A stretch of 11,440 nt of DNA from Candidatus Uhrbacteria bacterium. GTDB lineage: Bacteria > Patescibacteriota > Patescibacteriia > UBA9934 > GWF2-40-263. The notes beneath the pieces were generated by a model. That model searched no databases, was not told the origin of the DNA, and saw only the letters and a program-made list of their open reading frames with translations. Shown piece after piece: positions 1 through 5,286 of this stretch; within the stretch, counting starts at the first letter, position 1; the number at the start of each line of letters is the position of its first letter. The position numbers were made by a program, and so were the translations under genes. The stretch is from NCBI GenBank assembly GCA_016208545.1, contig JACQXU010000051.1, forward strand, positions 1 to 11,440, written 5' to 3'.

Positions 1-205
1 GCGCTCAATCGGCCGCTCAAGCGGCGCAATCTAGCGCAAAGTCGCTTGCGCCGAGTAAACATTCCGGTCCTGTTTCGTCCGCCCCAAACGGTCACCCGCG
101 TCTCAATTGCGGGTCCCTCTCTCCGGAGGGGAAACAAGCGGCCGGCTGCCCGTGATCTTCCCGCCAGTTCTAGGCGCGCCGTTTCTGCGCGTGCCGCCCT
201 TCACT
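1..205. other. GC-rich hairpin-dense segment A, no convincing gene
   Basis: This stretch is clearly richer in G and C than the genes that follow and is packed with short perfect hairpins: 12-16/21-25, 34-39/46-51, 94-99/109-114, 115-119/126-130 and 173-179/189-195 (one G-T wobble). It leads directly into a terminator at 206-240. Two plus-strand frames are open over much of it, but their translations are Arg/Ser/Pro-rich with no domain and run straight through the terminator stem, as expected of GC-rich non-coding DNA. It may be the 3' part of a structured RNA that starts left of the window. No known RNA family (RNase P, tmRNA, SRP, 6S) was recognised. An intergenic spacer or a GC-rich fragment of foreign origin are alternatives. 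Confidence 0.4.
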
Positions 206-240
206 CGAGCCCGAGGCCTTCCTCGGGCTCGTCTTCTTTT
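206..240 (+). terminator. Intrinsic terminator closing segment A
   Basis: A perfect 11-bp GC-rich stem (206-216 with 221-231) closes on a CCTT loop and is followed by the T-rich tail 232-240 (TCTTCTTTT). A further T7 run lies at 251-257. The T-rich side is on the right, so the terminated transcript runs left to right. Confidence 0.75.
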
Positions 241-256
241 CCGCTTGCGCTTTTTT

Positions 257-262
257 TATAAT
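257..262 (+). promoter_or_regulatory. Perfect -10 box (TATAAT) ahead of segment B
   Basis: The consensus hexamer TATAAT lies just after the segment A terminator. The best -35 candidate at 17-bp spacing (234-239, TTCTTT) is poor, and T-rich DNA after a terminator can give chance matches. If it is used, transcription would start near 269 and run into the hairpin array that ends at the terminator at 479-510. Confidence 0.4.
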
Positions 263-268
263 AGTAAT

Positions 269-510
269 AAAGTAAATTCAGCGGAGCTTTCTGGCTCCTT
301 GCTCTTCCTCCTTGCCGCCCGCGCGTTCAACCCTTCCGGGCGGCGCTTCAATACCTCTGCTGGCACGTTTATTCCCATAAGCGTGTCAGCGGGTTCCAGA
401 CCCCTGTCGGCTGTTGCGCATCCCCGCGCAACACGGCTCCCCGGGCGCATTCGATCGATGCGCCCATCTCTACTCCCTCGGTCCGAGCTCCTCTCGGACC
501 GTTCTTTTTT
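269..510 (+). ncRNA. Candidate structured RNA, segment B
   Basis: About 240 nt lie between a TATAAT box and a strong terminator, with a series of perfect stems: 283-287/294-298 (5 bp), 314-321/337-344 (8 bp), 412-419/426-433 (8 bp), 443-450/458-465 (8 bp) and the terminator 479-487/493-501. The linkers are pyrimidine-rich on this strand. No plausible small ORF with a recognisable product lies inside, and the longer open frames cross the terminator. A GC-rich, stem-dense block with its own promoter and terminator in an AT-leaning genome suggests a non-coding RNA. I cannot assign a family. The minus strand has more purine-rich loops, so its direction is not certain, but only the plus strand shows terminator T-tracts. 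Confidence 0.4.
479..510 (+). terminator. Intrinsic terminator closing segment B
   Basis: A perfect 9-bp stem (479-487 with 493-501) with a 5-nt loop is followed by TTCTTTTTT at 502-510. Only five bases separate it from the -35 box of the next gene, so it insulates the downstream operon from transcription coming from the left. Confidence 0.8.
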
Positions 511-515
511 AAGCA

Positions 516-544
516 TTGACAAGCTTTGCTAGATAGTGTATAGT
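516..544 (+). promoter_or_regulatory. Sigma-70-type promoter for the wHTH-ATPase operon
   Basis: The -35 is a perfect TTGACA (516-521), the spacer is exactly 17 nt, and the -10 is TATAGT (539-544). Transcription should start near 551, giving a leader of about 18 nt before the ATG at 569. A second TATAGT at 546-551 belongs to a short TAGTATATAGTATG-like repeat that fills the leader. No Shine-Dalgarno sequence is present. Confidence 0.75.
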
Positions 545-568
545 ATATAGTATGCAGTATGTAGCTTT

Positions 569-1330
569 ATGAAAACAGACACAAAACAAAGAATTTTGGC
601 TTACATTAAAGAAAATAAACAGGTTTCCGCCAAGGATATTATCAGTCATTTTGGACTAAATGCAACCGGTATTTTCAGGCATTTGGGCAGTTTAACTAAG
701 CAGGGCTTAATTATTAAACACGGGAAGCCTCCTACAGTGTTTTATTTGCCATCGGAACATAAAAAAGGTAACCCATCTATTATTCAAAACGGTTTTATTT
801 GGAATGAAAGTCAGGTGGGAATTTTACCGCCATCAGAAGTATATTGCCCAACGCGGGATGTATTTCAGGCGCGGCTGGATCGTTTGCTGACAGATTGTTT
901 GCGCCAGTTTGATGAAAATTTGTCGTTTTTGTTAACTGCTGTAGTGGGAGAAATTGGTAATAATTCTTTTGACCATAATTTAGGCAGTTGGCGCGATGTG
1001 GCTGGAATATATTTTGCCGTGGATTTGATCGCGCGCTCAATTTTAATAACTGATAGAGGCCAAGGTATTTTCGCGACCATCAAAAGGGTCAAACCTGAAA
1101 CCAAGAGTGATGTTGAGGCGATGCGAGTCGCCTTTACTGAAAGAATTTCCGGCCGCGCGCCAGAACAAAGAGGTAATGGATTGAAATTTGTGAAAAAGAT
1201 TTTTGAACAACAAGGTTGGCAACTAAATTTCAGATCGGGACAAGCTGTTTGCCGTATTGAGAGCGAAGTTACATCTTTTGCTAATGAGAAAAAAGAAATT
1301 CACGGTATTATTGCTTTAATTAAATTTTAA
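569..1330 (+). CDS. Winged-helix DNA-binding / GHKL-type ATPase protein
   Basis: The protein has 253 residues. Residues 1 to about 62 look like a winged helix-turn-helix of the MarR/DeoR sort, ending in a wing-like strand. Residues about 115-230 carry the ATP-binding (HATPase_c) signatures of the GHKL fold: an N-box EIGNN (128-132), a G1 box DRGQGI (162-167) and a G2 box RGNGLKFVK (201-209). No HisKA phospho-acceptor helix or membrane segment is seen, so it is more like an anti-sigma-type or stand-alone ATPase switch than a histidine kinase. The start follows a near-consensus promoter by a short leader. The next gene begins 4 nt after its stop and encodes a STAS-like protein, which recalls kinase/STAS partner switching. 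The DNA target and signal are unknown. The domain call is firm; the role is inferred. Confidence 0.8.
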   Translation: MKTDTKQRILAYIKENKQVSAKDIISHFGLNATGIFRHLGSLTKQGLIIKHGKPPTVFYLPSEHKKGNPSIIQNGFIWNESQVGILPPSEVYCPTRDVFQARLDRLLTDCLRQFDENLSFLLTAVVGEIGNNSFDHNLGSWRDVAGIYFAVDLIARSILITDRGQGIFATIKRVKPETKSDVEAMRVAFTERISGRAPEQRGNGLKFVKKIFEQQGWQLNFRSGQAVCRIESEVTSFANEKKEIHGIIALIKF

Positions 1331-1334
1331 AAAT

Positions 1335-1604
1335 ATGCGATTAGAATTAAAAAAATTCGGCAACATTTTAAGTTCGCGTCCTGCTGGCAGAGACGCGTGG
1401 CTTTCGGCTCGAGCCTATCTTTTTGATAAACTCAAACCAAAAGAAAAGATAGAGGTGGATTTTTCCGGCGTGTTTGTGCTAAGTCCTTCTTGGGCCGAGG
1501 AATTTTTGACGCAACTCAAAAAAAACTATTCGGAACAAGTGATTTTTTTGCCATCAGATAATCCATCGGTCAAGGCCTCATTGGAGATCATTGAAACTTT
1601 TTGA
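1335..1604 (+). CDS. STAS-like domain protein (DUF4325 family)
   Basis: The protein has 89 residues. The core VDFSGVFVLSPSWAEEFL (residues about 41-58) matches the pattern of the STAS-like DUF4325 family, a hydrophobic strand followed by an acidic/serine-rich turn and helix, preceded by an Arg/Gly segment (about residues 15-18). It lies 4 nt downstream of the winged-helix ATPase gene in the same operon, and the two are probably translationally coupled because there is no promoter or Shine-Dalgarno between them. By analogy with anti-sigma/anti-anti-sigma pairs it may be the binding partner of the ATPase, but no conserved phosphorylatable serine can be assigned with confidence. The stop codon is 3 nt before a large palindromic element. 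Confidence 0.75.
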   Translation: MRLELKKFGNILSSRPAGRDAWLSARAYLFDKLKPKEKIEVDFSGVFVLSPSWAEEFLTQLKKNYSEQVIFLPSDNPSVKASLEIIETF

Positions 1605-1607
1605 CCC

Positions 1608-1789
1608 TATAGACCTCACACTATGAAACAATACTCCATAAATAATCAAAATTGCGCAGGACTTGTTTTTCGCATTGAAAAATCCTCACGGTATCTACGG
1701 ATACCGCTGTGGTTTTTCAATGCTCCAAAACTGCGTCCCGCGCAATTTTGTCTTATTTCTAAGTCCTGTTTCATAGTGTGAGGTCTATA
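1608..1789. mobile_element. 182-bp palindromic element (MITE-like or long RNA hairpin)
   Basis: The ends are 23-bp perfect inverted repeats (1608-1630 and 1767-1789). Inside are further perfect paired blocks: 1647-1657 with 1740-1750 (11 bp), 1672-1682 with 1713-1723 (11 bp) and the apex 1689-1695 with 1700-1706 (7 bp) closing on TACG. The segments between blocks are also partly complementary, so the whole unit can fold into one extended stem. It contains no ORF. TTGAC occurs at 1601-1605 and at 1790-1794, but the left copy is 2 nt away from the repeat end, so a target-site duplication is doubtful. It may be a non-autonomous transposon remnant or a transcribed hairpin. The T-run at 1795-1803 could let it end the upstream operon. 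Confidence 0.6.
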
Positions 1790-1818
1790 TTGACTTTTTT
1801 TTTCAAAAAATGTACCTT
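1790..1818 (+). promoter_or_regulatory. Possible rpmA promoter abutting the palindrome
   Basis: TTGACT (1790-1795) followed by 17 nt and TACCTT (1813-1818) fits the sigma-70 layout, with a start near 1825 and a leader of about 33 nt to the rpmA ATG. The -35 begins immediately after the palindrome's right end, so the element and the promoter may be functionally linked. The -10 is only a moderate match. Confidence 0.4.
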
Positions 1819-1857
1819 TCTTCCAACCTCTAACTTCTGATTTCCAATTTTCAATAT

Positions 1858-2136
1858 ATGGCCCATAAAAAAGCCGGCGGATCTACTGATCTTGGCCGCG
1901 ATTCACAAGGACAGCGTCTCGGCGTAAAAATTGCCGATGGTGAAACCGCTTTGGCAGGTCAAATTATTGTTCGCCAACGCGGAACAAAAATTCATCCAGG
2001 AAAAAACGTCAGTAAAGGCAAAGACGACACACTTTACGCCGCAATTTCCGGCGTTGTTACTTTTACAAAAAAACAAGCGCAAAATTTTCACGGAGCGTTG
2101 AAAAAACGAACGTTTGCGAATGTAAAGCAAAAGTAA
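1858..2136 (+). CDS. rpmA: 50S ribosomal protein L27
   Basis: The protein has 92 residues, close to the family's usual 85-90. It begins MAHKKAGGS and contains the family blocks GRDSQGQRLGVK (residues about 14-25), AGQIIVRQRGT (33-43) and the HPGKNV segment (46-51), followed by a basic C-terminus. L27 sits near the peptidyl-transferase centre of the large ribosomal subunit, with its N-terminal tail reaching toward the tRNA ends. There is no N-terminal extension of the type cleaved in Firmicutes. The usual partner rplU (L21) is not upstream; a palindromic element and a regulatory operon are there instead. It appears to be a single-gene unit ending in a terminator 5 nt after the stop. No Shine-Dalgarno precedes the ATG. 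Confidence 0.97.
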   Translation: MAHKKAGGSTDLGRDSQGQRLGVKIADGETALAGQIIVRQRGTKIHPGKNVSKGKDDTLYAAISGVVTFTKKQAQNFHGALKKRTFANVKQK

Positions 2137-2141
2137 AAAAC

Positions 2142-2171
2142 AAAAACACCTTTCATAAAAGGTGTTTTTTT
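2142..2171 (+). terminator. Intrinsic terminator of rpmA
   Basis: A 12-bp stem (2142-2153 with 2158-2169) with the loop CATA ends in a T-tract (2165-2171). The stem is AT-rich at its base with a CACC/GGTG core. It directly precedes the -10 box of the next gene, so one short spacer both ends rpmA and starts the NifU-type gene. Confidence 0.85.
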
Positions 2172-2179
2172 GTTAGAAT
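2171..2179 (+). promoter_or_regulatory. Extended -10 promoter for the NifU-like gene (leaderless)
   Basis: TGT followed by TAGAAT (2174-2179) forms an extended -10 element. Only 6 nt separate it from the ATG at 2186, so the expected transcription start falls on or next to the A of the start codon. The mRNA would then be leaderless. The same TGTTANNNT-N6-ATG arrangement recurs before the ATPase gene at 9621. The promoter overlaps the T-tract of the rpmA terminator. Confidence 0.6.
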
Positions 2180-2185
2180 AAACTT

Positions 2186-2446
2186 ATGCCTTTTATTGAA
2201 CAACAAATTGAAAAAGTGCTTGATCAAATCCGTCCGGCTTTGCGATCAGACGGAGGTGACATTGAGCTCGTGAAGTTTGATGAAAAAACCGGAGCCGCGC
2301 ATGTGCGTTTTATAGGAGCCTGTATCGGATGTCCTTTTGCTGATTTCACACTGTCAATGACAGTTGAGGAAGCACTCAAGAATTCGATTCCAGAAATAAC
2401 TGAAATAATTTTGATTAACGAAATTGAACATGAGCCGGACTTATAA
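2186..2446 (+). CDS. NifU C-terminal-domain Fe-S cluster scaffold protein (Nfu-like)
   Basis: The protein has 86 residues and consists of essentially a single NifU C-terminal (Nfu) domain. An N-terminal helix with the RSDGGDIELV segment (about 20-29) leads to the family's CxxC pair, C46 and C49 in GACIGCPFAD. In this family the cysteines of two subunits together hold a transient 4Fe-4S cluster for delivery to target proteins. It lacks the N-terminal IscU-like or A-type domains of full NifU or NfuA. No other Fe-S assembly genes are in the window. The gene overlaps the next one by 17 bp, suggesting coupled translation. The start is supported by the -10 box 6 nt upstream. Confidence 0.92.
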   Translation: MPFIEQQIEKVLDQIRPALRSDGGDIELVKFDEKTGAAHVRFIGACIGCPFADFTLSMTVEEALKNSIPEITEIILINEIEHEPDL

Positions 2447-2825
2447 AAACGCGAAACAATTTTTTAAATTATTTCGCGAATTGATAAAAAATAATTCATT
2501 TTCACGATCAACAATCCTGTTGTCTTTTTTTCTATTTATCTTTACTCTTGCTTTGCCGATTTGGCGAATCGTGCCGTTTGCTTCAACACAACCGTTTATT
2601 CCTCTTCATTACAATGTTTATTTTGGAGTTGACAGATTCGGACCATGGTATGCAATTTTTGTTTTGCCGATTTTAGGTTTTATTTTTTTGATTTTGAATG
2701 TTGTTCTTCAGGTTCATTTTGTTTTGCGTGAAAAAATTCTTACTCGGTTTTTCGCAGTTAGTACTGTTTTTATTGAAATGATTTTTTTGGTCGCAATGAT
2801 TCTTATTATATTACTTAACATATGA
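2430..2825 (+). CDS. Three-TM membrane protein of unknown function
   Basis: The protein has 131 residues when started at the ATG at 2430; a TTG two codons upstream at 2424 is an alternative. Three hydrophobic segments are visible at roughly residues 25-45, 71-95 and 107-131. Between the first two is a loop with P-L-H-Y-N-V-Y-F-G-V-D, reminiscent of the P-x-H-[FY]-N...G..D signature of DUF1648-type membrane domains and of small hypothetical proteins in Patescibacteria. I cannot assign a function. The start lies inside the end of the NifU-like gene (17-bp overlap), so the two are probably co-transcribed, although no functional link is evident. A long inverted repeat follows its stop almost at once. 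Confidence 0.75.
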   Translation: MSRTYKNAKQFFKLFRELIKNNSFSRSTILLSFFLFIFTLALPIWRIVPFASTQPFIPLHYNVYFGVDRFGPWYAIFVLPILGFIFLILNVVLQVHFVLREKILTRFFAVSTVFIEMIFLVAMILIILLNI

Positions 2826-2829
2826 AGTG

Positions 2830-2921
2830 AAAGTAGTAGGTAGTAAGTAGTAGGTAGTAAGTATATTTGTAAGAACAAAAGCGGGTATACCTAATACCTA
2901 CTACTTAATACTTACTACTTT
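2830..2921. repeat. GTAGTA-type inverted-repeat element, copy 1
   Basis: Two 36-nt arms (2830-2865 and 2886-2921) match as inverted repeats at 32 of 36 positions. They are built from degenerate units of AGTAGT(A/G)AGT(A/T) type around a 20-nt loop. The loop contains GTAAGAACAAAAGC (2869-2882), which recurs with one change in a second element at 6348-6430 in the same orientation. The right arm ends 5 nt before the mraY ATG, so a transcript entering mraY from upstream would carry a long hairpin at its start. It resembles a REP-like dispersed element rather than a CRISPR, having no spacers. Confidence 0.8.
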
Positions 2922-2926
2922 TTCCT

Positions 2927-3982
2927 ATGCCTCTAGAATCATTTGAAATCGTCCGTGTCCTGCTCTTAAGCGCGATTGCATTCGTTGTTGCTTTTGCGTG
3001 GGCGCCGGCATTCACAAAAGTTTTAAATAAATGGAATGTTGCCAAAGCGATTCGTCCAGTTGCCGACGCGCCGGTTTTTGCAAAACTTCATGCAAAAAAA
3101 CAAGGAACTCCGACAATGGGTGGAATTTTGATTTGGGTTACTGTTTTGTTTCTCGCTGTTTTTTTCTCTGCTCTGGCTCCGTATCTGCCTGTTAATTCTC
3201 TGTTGGCTCGATTTAATTTTCTTTCTCGTTCGCAAACCCTTCTTCCTCTTGGAGCACTTGTCGCATCAGCGATTGTTGGTTTTGTTGATGATTATTTTAA
3301 CGCTCGAGGAATCGGTCCAAAGGGCGGGGGACTTCGAATGCGGCATCGTTTGTTGATTTACACAGCGATCGCGGTGATTGGTGCCTGGTGGTTTCGGGTA
3401 AAATTGGATTGGGATTTACTTCACGTTCCATTTTTAGGTGATTTTAACATTGGACTTTTGTACGTTCCATTTTTCATTTTTGTGATTGTCGCAACTTCTT
3501 TTTCAGTGAATGAAACAGATGGGCTTGATGGATTGGCTGGAGGAACTTTGCTAACTTCGTTTGGCGCGTACGCGATCATTGCTTTTGCGCAGGGAAAATA
3601 TGATCTCGCTGTTTTTTGCGGAGTGATTCTTGGGGCGTTGCTTGCGTTTCTTTGGTTCAATATTCATCCAGCAAAATTTTTTATGGGAGATACTGGCGCG
3701 ATGTCGCTTGGTGTTACGCTAGGAATAGTCGCAATGCTCACAAACTCGGCTCTTCTTCTGCCGATTATTGGATTTGTTTTTTTGATTGAATCATTATCTG
3801 TTCTAATTCAAGTTGGCTGGCGAAAATCATTCAAAAAGAAATTATTTCAATCTTCGCCGTTTCATCATCATTTGGAAGCCATTGGCTGGCCTGAACCGCA
3901 AATTGTAATGAGGCTTTGGGTTGTTTCAATGGTTTTTGCCGCGATCGGAGTTTCGCTTGCGCTTTTGGATGCGTTAATATAG
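2927..3982 (+). CDS. mraY: Phospho-N-acetylmuramoyl-pentapeptide-transferase
   Basis: The protein has 351 residues, within the usual MraY range. It transfers phospho-MurNAc-pentapeptide from UDP to undecaprenyl phosphate, making lipid I at the inner membrane face. It is polytopic, with about ten hydrophobic segments. Family hallmarks in order are KKQGTPTMGGI (58-67), the metal-binding DD pair D121-D122 in GFVDDYFN, NETDGLDGLAGG (195-206), HPAKFFMGDTGA (247-258) and the histidine motif PFHHHLE (311-317). The initiating ATG follows a T/C-rich tract with no Shine-Dalgarno; TACTTT at 2916-2921, 5 nt upstream, could be a weak -10. ftsW and murG follow in the order normal for the dcw cluster, though murD is not between them. 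Confidence 0.97.
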   Translation: MPLESFEIVRVLLLSAIAFVVAFAWAPAFTKVLNKWNVAKAIRPVADAPVFAKLHAKKQGTPTMGGILIWVTVLFLAVFFSALAPYLPVNSLLARFNFLSRSQTLLPLGALVASAIVGFVDDYFNARGIGPKGGGLRMRHRLLIYTAIAVIGAWWFRVKLDWDLLHVPFLGDFNIGLLYVPFFIFVIVATSFSVNETDGLDGLAGGTLLTSFGAYAIIAFAQGKYDLAVFCGVILGALLAFLWFNIHPAKFFMGDTGAMSLGVTLGIVAMLTNSALLLPIIGFVFLIESLSVLIQVGWRKSFKKKLFQSSPFHHHLEAIGWPEPQIVMRLWVVSMVFAAIGVSLALLDALI

Positions 3983-4030
3983 CCATTAGCCTTTAGCCGT
4001 TAGGTTTGGAAACACGTTTAATAATTTTTC

Positions 4031-4105
4031 TACCTCCATTACCTCCCTTACTTCCATTACATCACTCTCCTCCAACTCCATGACTCCACGACTTCACGAC
4101 TCTTC
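4031..4105. repeat. Pyrimidine-rich short-word repeats running into ftsW
   Basis: From about 4031 the plus strand is a string of degenerate words such as ACCTCCATTACCTCCCTTAC and ACTTCCATTAC, then ACTCCATGACTCCACGACTT and ACGACTC. The ftsW ATG (4080) sits in the middle of this, so the first 8 or so codons (MTPRLHDS) are encoded by repeat DNA. Similar ACTCC..GACTT words occur after ftsW. The preceding piece 3983-4030 shows only two loose copies of an ATTAGCC(T) / TTAGCC(G) word and no terminator. Confidence 0.6.
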
Positions 4106-5198
4106 ACAAATCGATTTTCCACTTCTTCTGATTGTTGCAACTATCATTATTTTTGGTTTGATAATGCTTTTGTCAGCGTCTTCTCCGATCGGATATGAAC
4201 AATTCAGTGACAGTTATTATTTTATTAAACATCAAATCATTTTTGGTTTGATTCCAGGAATTGCCGCAATGTTTTTGTTCGCGAAAATTTCTTACACATT
4301 TTGGCAAAAACACGCGTGGAATTTGCTCATACTTTCTGTTGTTTTGCTTGTGCTTGTTTTTATTCCAGGAATTTCTGCCGGAATTGGCACCGCTCACAGC
4401 TGGATTTCAATTGGTGGATATTTTTCAGTTCAGCCATCTGAAATTGTTAAATTGACTTTTTTGTTTTACTTGGCCGCTTGGCTTGGACAACGCGATGAAC
4501 GAGGTGTACGCGACATTCATTCCGGTTTTTTGCCGTTTGTTGGAGTTTTGGGAACAATCATGATCCTAATGCTTTTGCAACCTGATGTTGGAACATTGGC
4601 CGTCATAACTGCAATGTCTTTGGTTGTTTATTTTGTGGCTGGCGCGCCGATCGCTTACGTTGTCGGTTTTATCACAGCAGGAATTGCTGGTTTAGCGATT
4701 CTCATTAAAGCCGCTCCGTATCGCGCGGCTCGTTTCACAACATTTTTAAATCCGGAACTTGATCCGCAGGGAATTGGATATCACATCAATCAGGCTTTGC
4801 TCGCGATTGGGTCTGGTGGATTTTTTGGACTCGGCTATGGACATTCACGACAAAAATTTCAGTATCTGCCAGAAGTTGCGGCTGATTCAATTTTTGCGAT
4901 CATTGGAGAGGAGCTCGGTTTTGTTGTGTCGCTTTTGGTGATTGGATTGTTTCTTGTTTTATTTTGGCGATTGTTGCGCATTGCATCGCGCGCGCCTGAC
5001 AAGTTTTCAAAATATGTTGTGATCGGCGTTGCTTCATGGATAACTATTCAAGCATTTGTTAATATCGGATCAATGGTTGCGTTGATGCCAATGACTGGTG
5101 TGCCGCTTCCGTTTATTAGCTACGGCGGAACATCTTTGGCTATTTCAATGGCCGCGATCGGAGTTGTGTTGAGTGTGAGTAGGAGTAGTAAAGGATAG
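4080..5198 (+). CDS. ftsW: Cell-division lipid II polymerase (SEDS family) FtsW
   Basis: The protein has 372 residues with about ten membrane segments. SEDS proteins polymerise lipid II into glycan strands together with a class B PBP; FtsW does this at the septum. Visible family blocks are the HSWISIG segment (106-112), the VQPSEIVKL motif (117-125), LQPDVGT (166-172), the large-loop motif LPEVAADSIFAIIGEELG (263-280) with its conserved acidic residues, and GVPLPFISYGGTS (340-352). Many family members have His-Thr where this protein has Ala-Ala in the LPE...D loop. The mraY/murG neighbours favour FtsW over RodA. The N-terminus is encoded by repeat DNA, so a downstream start is possible, although no better ATG lies before the first membrane segment. 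No Shine-Dalgarno is seen. The C-terminus (SVSRSSKG) is likewise encoded by GAGTAGGAGTAGT-like repeat sequence. Confidence 0.94.
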   Translation: MTPRLHDSSQIDFPLLLIVATIIIFGLIMLLSASSPIGYEQFSDSYYFIKHQIIFGLIPGIAAMFLFAKISYTFWQKHAWNLLILSVVLLVLVFIPGISAGIGTAHSWISIGGYFSVQPSEIVKLTFLFYLAAWLGQRDERGVRDIHSGFLPFVGVLGTIMILMLLQPDVGTLAVITAMSLVVYFVAGAPIAYVVGFITAGIAGLAILIKAAPYRAARFTTFLNPELDPQGIGYHINQALLAIGSGGFFGLGYGHSRQKFQYLPEVAADSIFAIIGEELGFVVSLLVIGLFLVLFWRLLRIASRAPDKFSKYVVIGVASWITIQAFVNIGSMVALMPMTGVPLPFISYGGTSLAISMAAIGVVLSVSRSSKG

Positions 5199-5273
5199 TC
5201 ATGGAGTCTAAAGTCAAAGTCACGGAGTACATAATGACTTACTCCAAGACTCCAAGACTTTGTATTTTTGACT
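5197..5273. repeat. Imperfect inverted repeat of GGAGT/AAGTC words after ftsW
   Basis: The spacer between ftsW and murG is almost entirely an imperfect inverted repeat. The left arm (5197 to about 5229) is made of words like GGAGTCTAAAGTCAAAGTC and CGGAGTA. The right arm (about 5240-5273) carries TACTCCAAGACTCCAAGACT and a final TGACT. The left end overlaps the ftsW stop. The ACTCC-NN-GACTT word is the same as the one straddling the ftsW start, but in inverted orientation, so ftsW is bracketed by related repeats. Confidence 0.6.
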
Positions 5274-5286
5274 ACGTAATTTATTT

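Noticed and set aside
61..70. Reverse-complement GGACCGGAAT resembling part of the 23S rRNA sarcin-ricin region
   Set aside because: The surrounding AGTACGAGA sequence that defines the loop is absent, so the short match is coincidental.
1..532. Long open frames on both strands in the GC-rich left end (e.g. 46-261, 107-532 plus; 256-522 minus)
   Set aside because: The products are Arg/Ser/Pro-rich without domains, and the frames cross intrinsic terminators and perfect hairpins. GC-rich DNA has few stops, so open frames are expected by chance.
1601..1794. TTGAC on both sides of the palindrome as a target-site duplication
   Set aside because: The left copy is separated from the repeat end by two cytosines, while the right copy abuts it, and a 5-nt match in T-rich DNA is weak evidence.
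2826..2926. CRISPR-like appearance of repeated GTAGTA words
   Set aside because: Units are short, degenerate and contiguous with no unique spacers, and form an inverted repeat with a single loop; there are no cas genes nearby.
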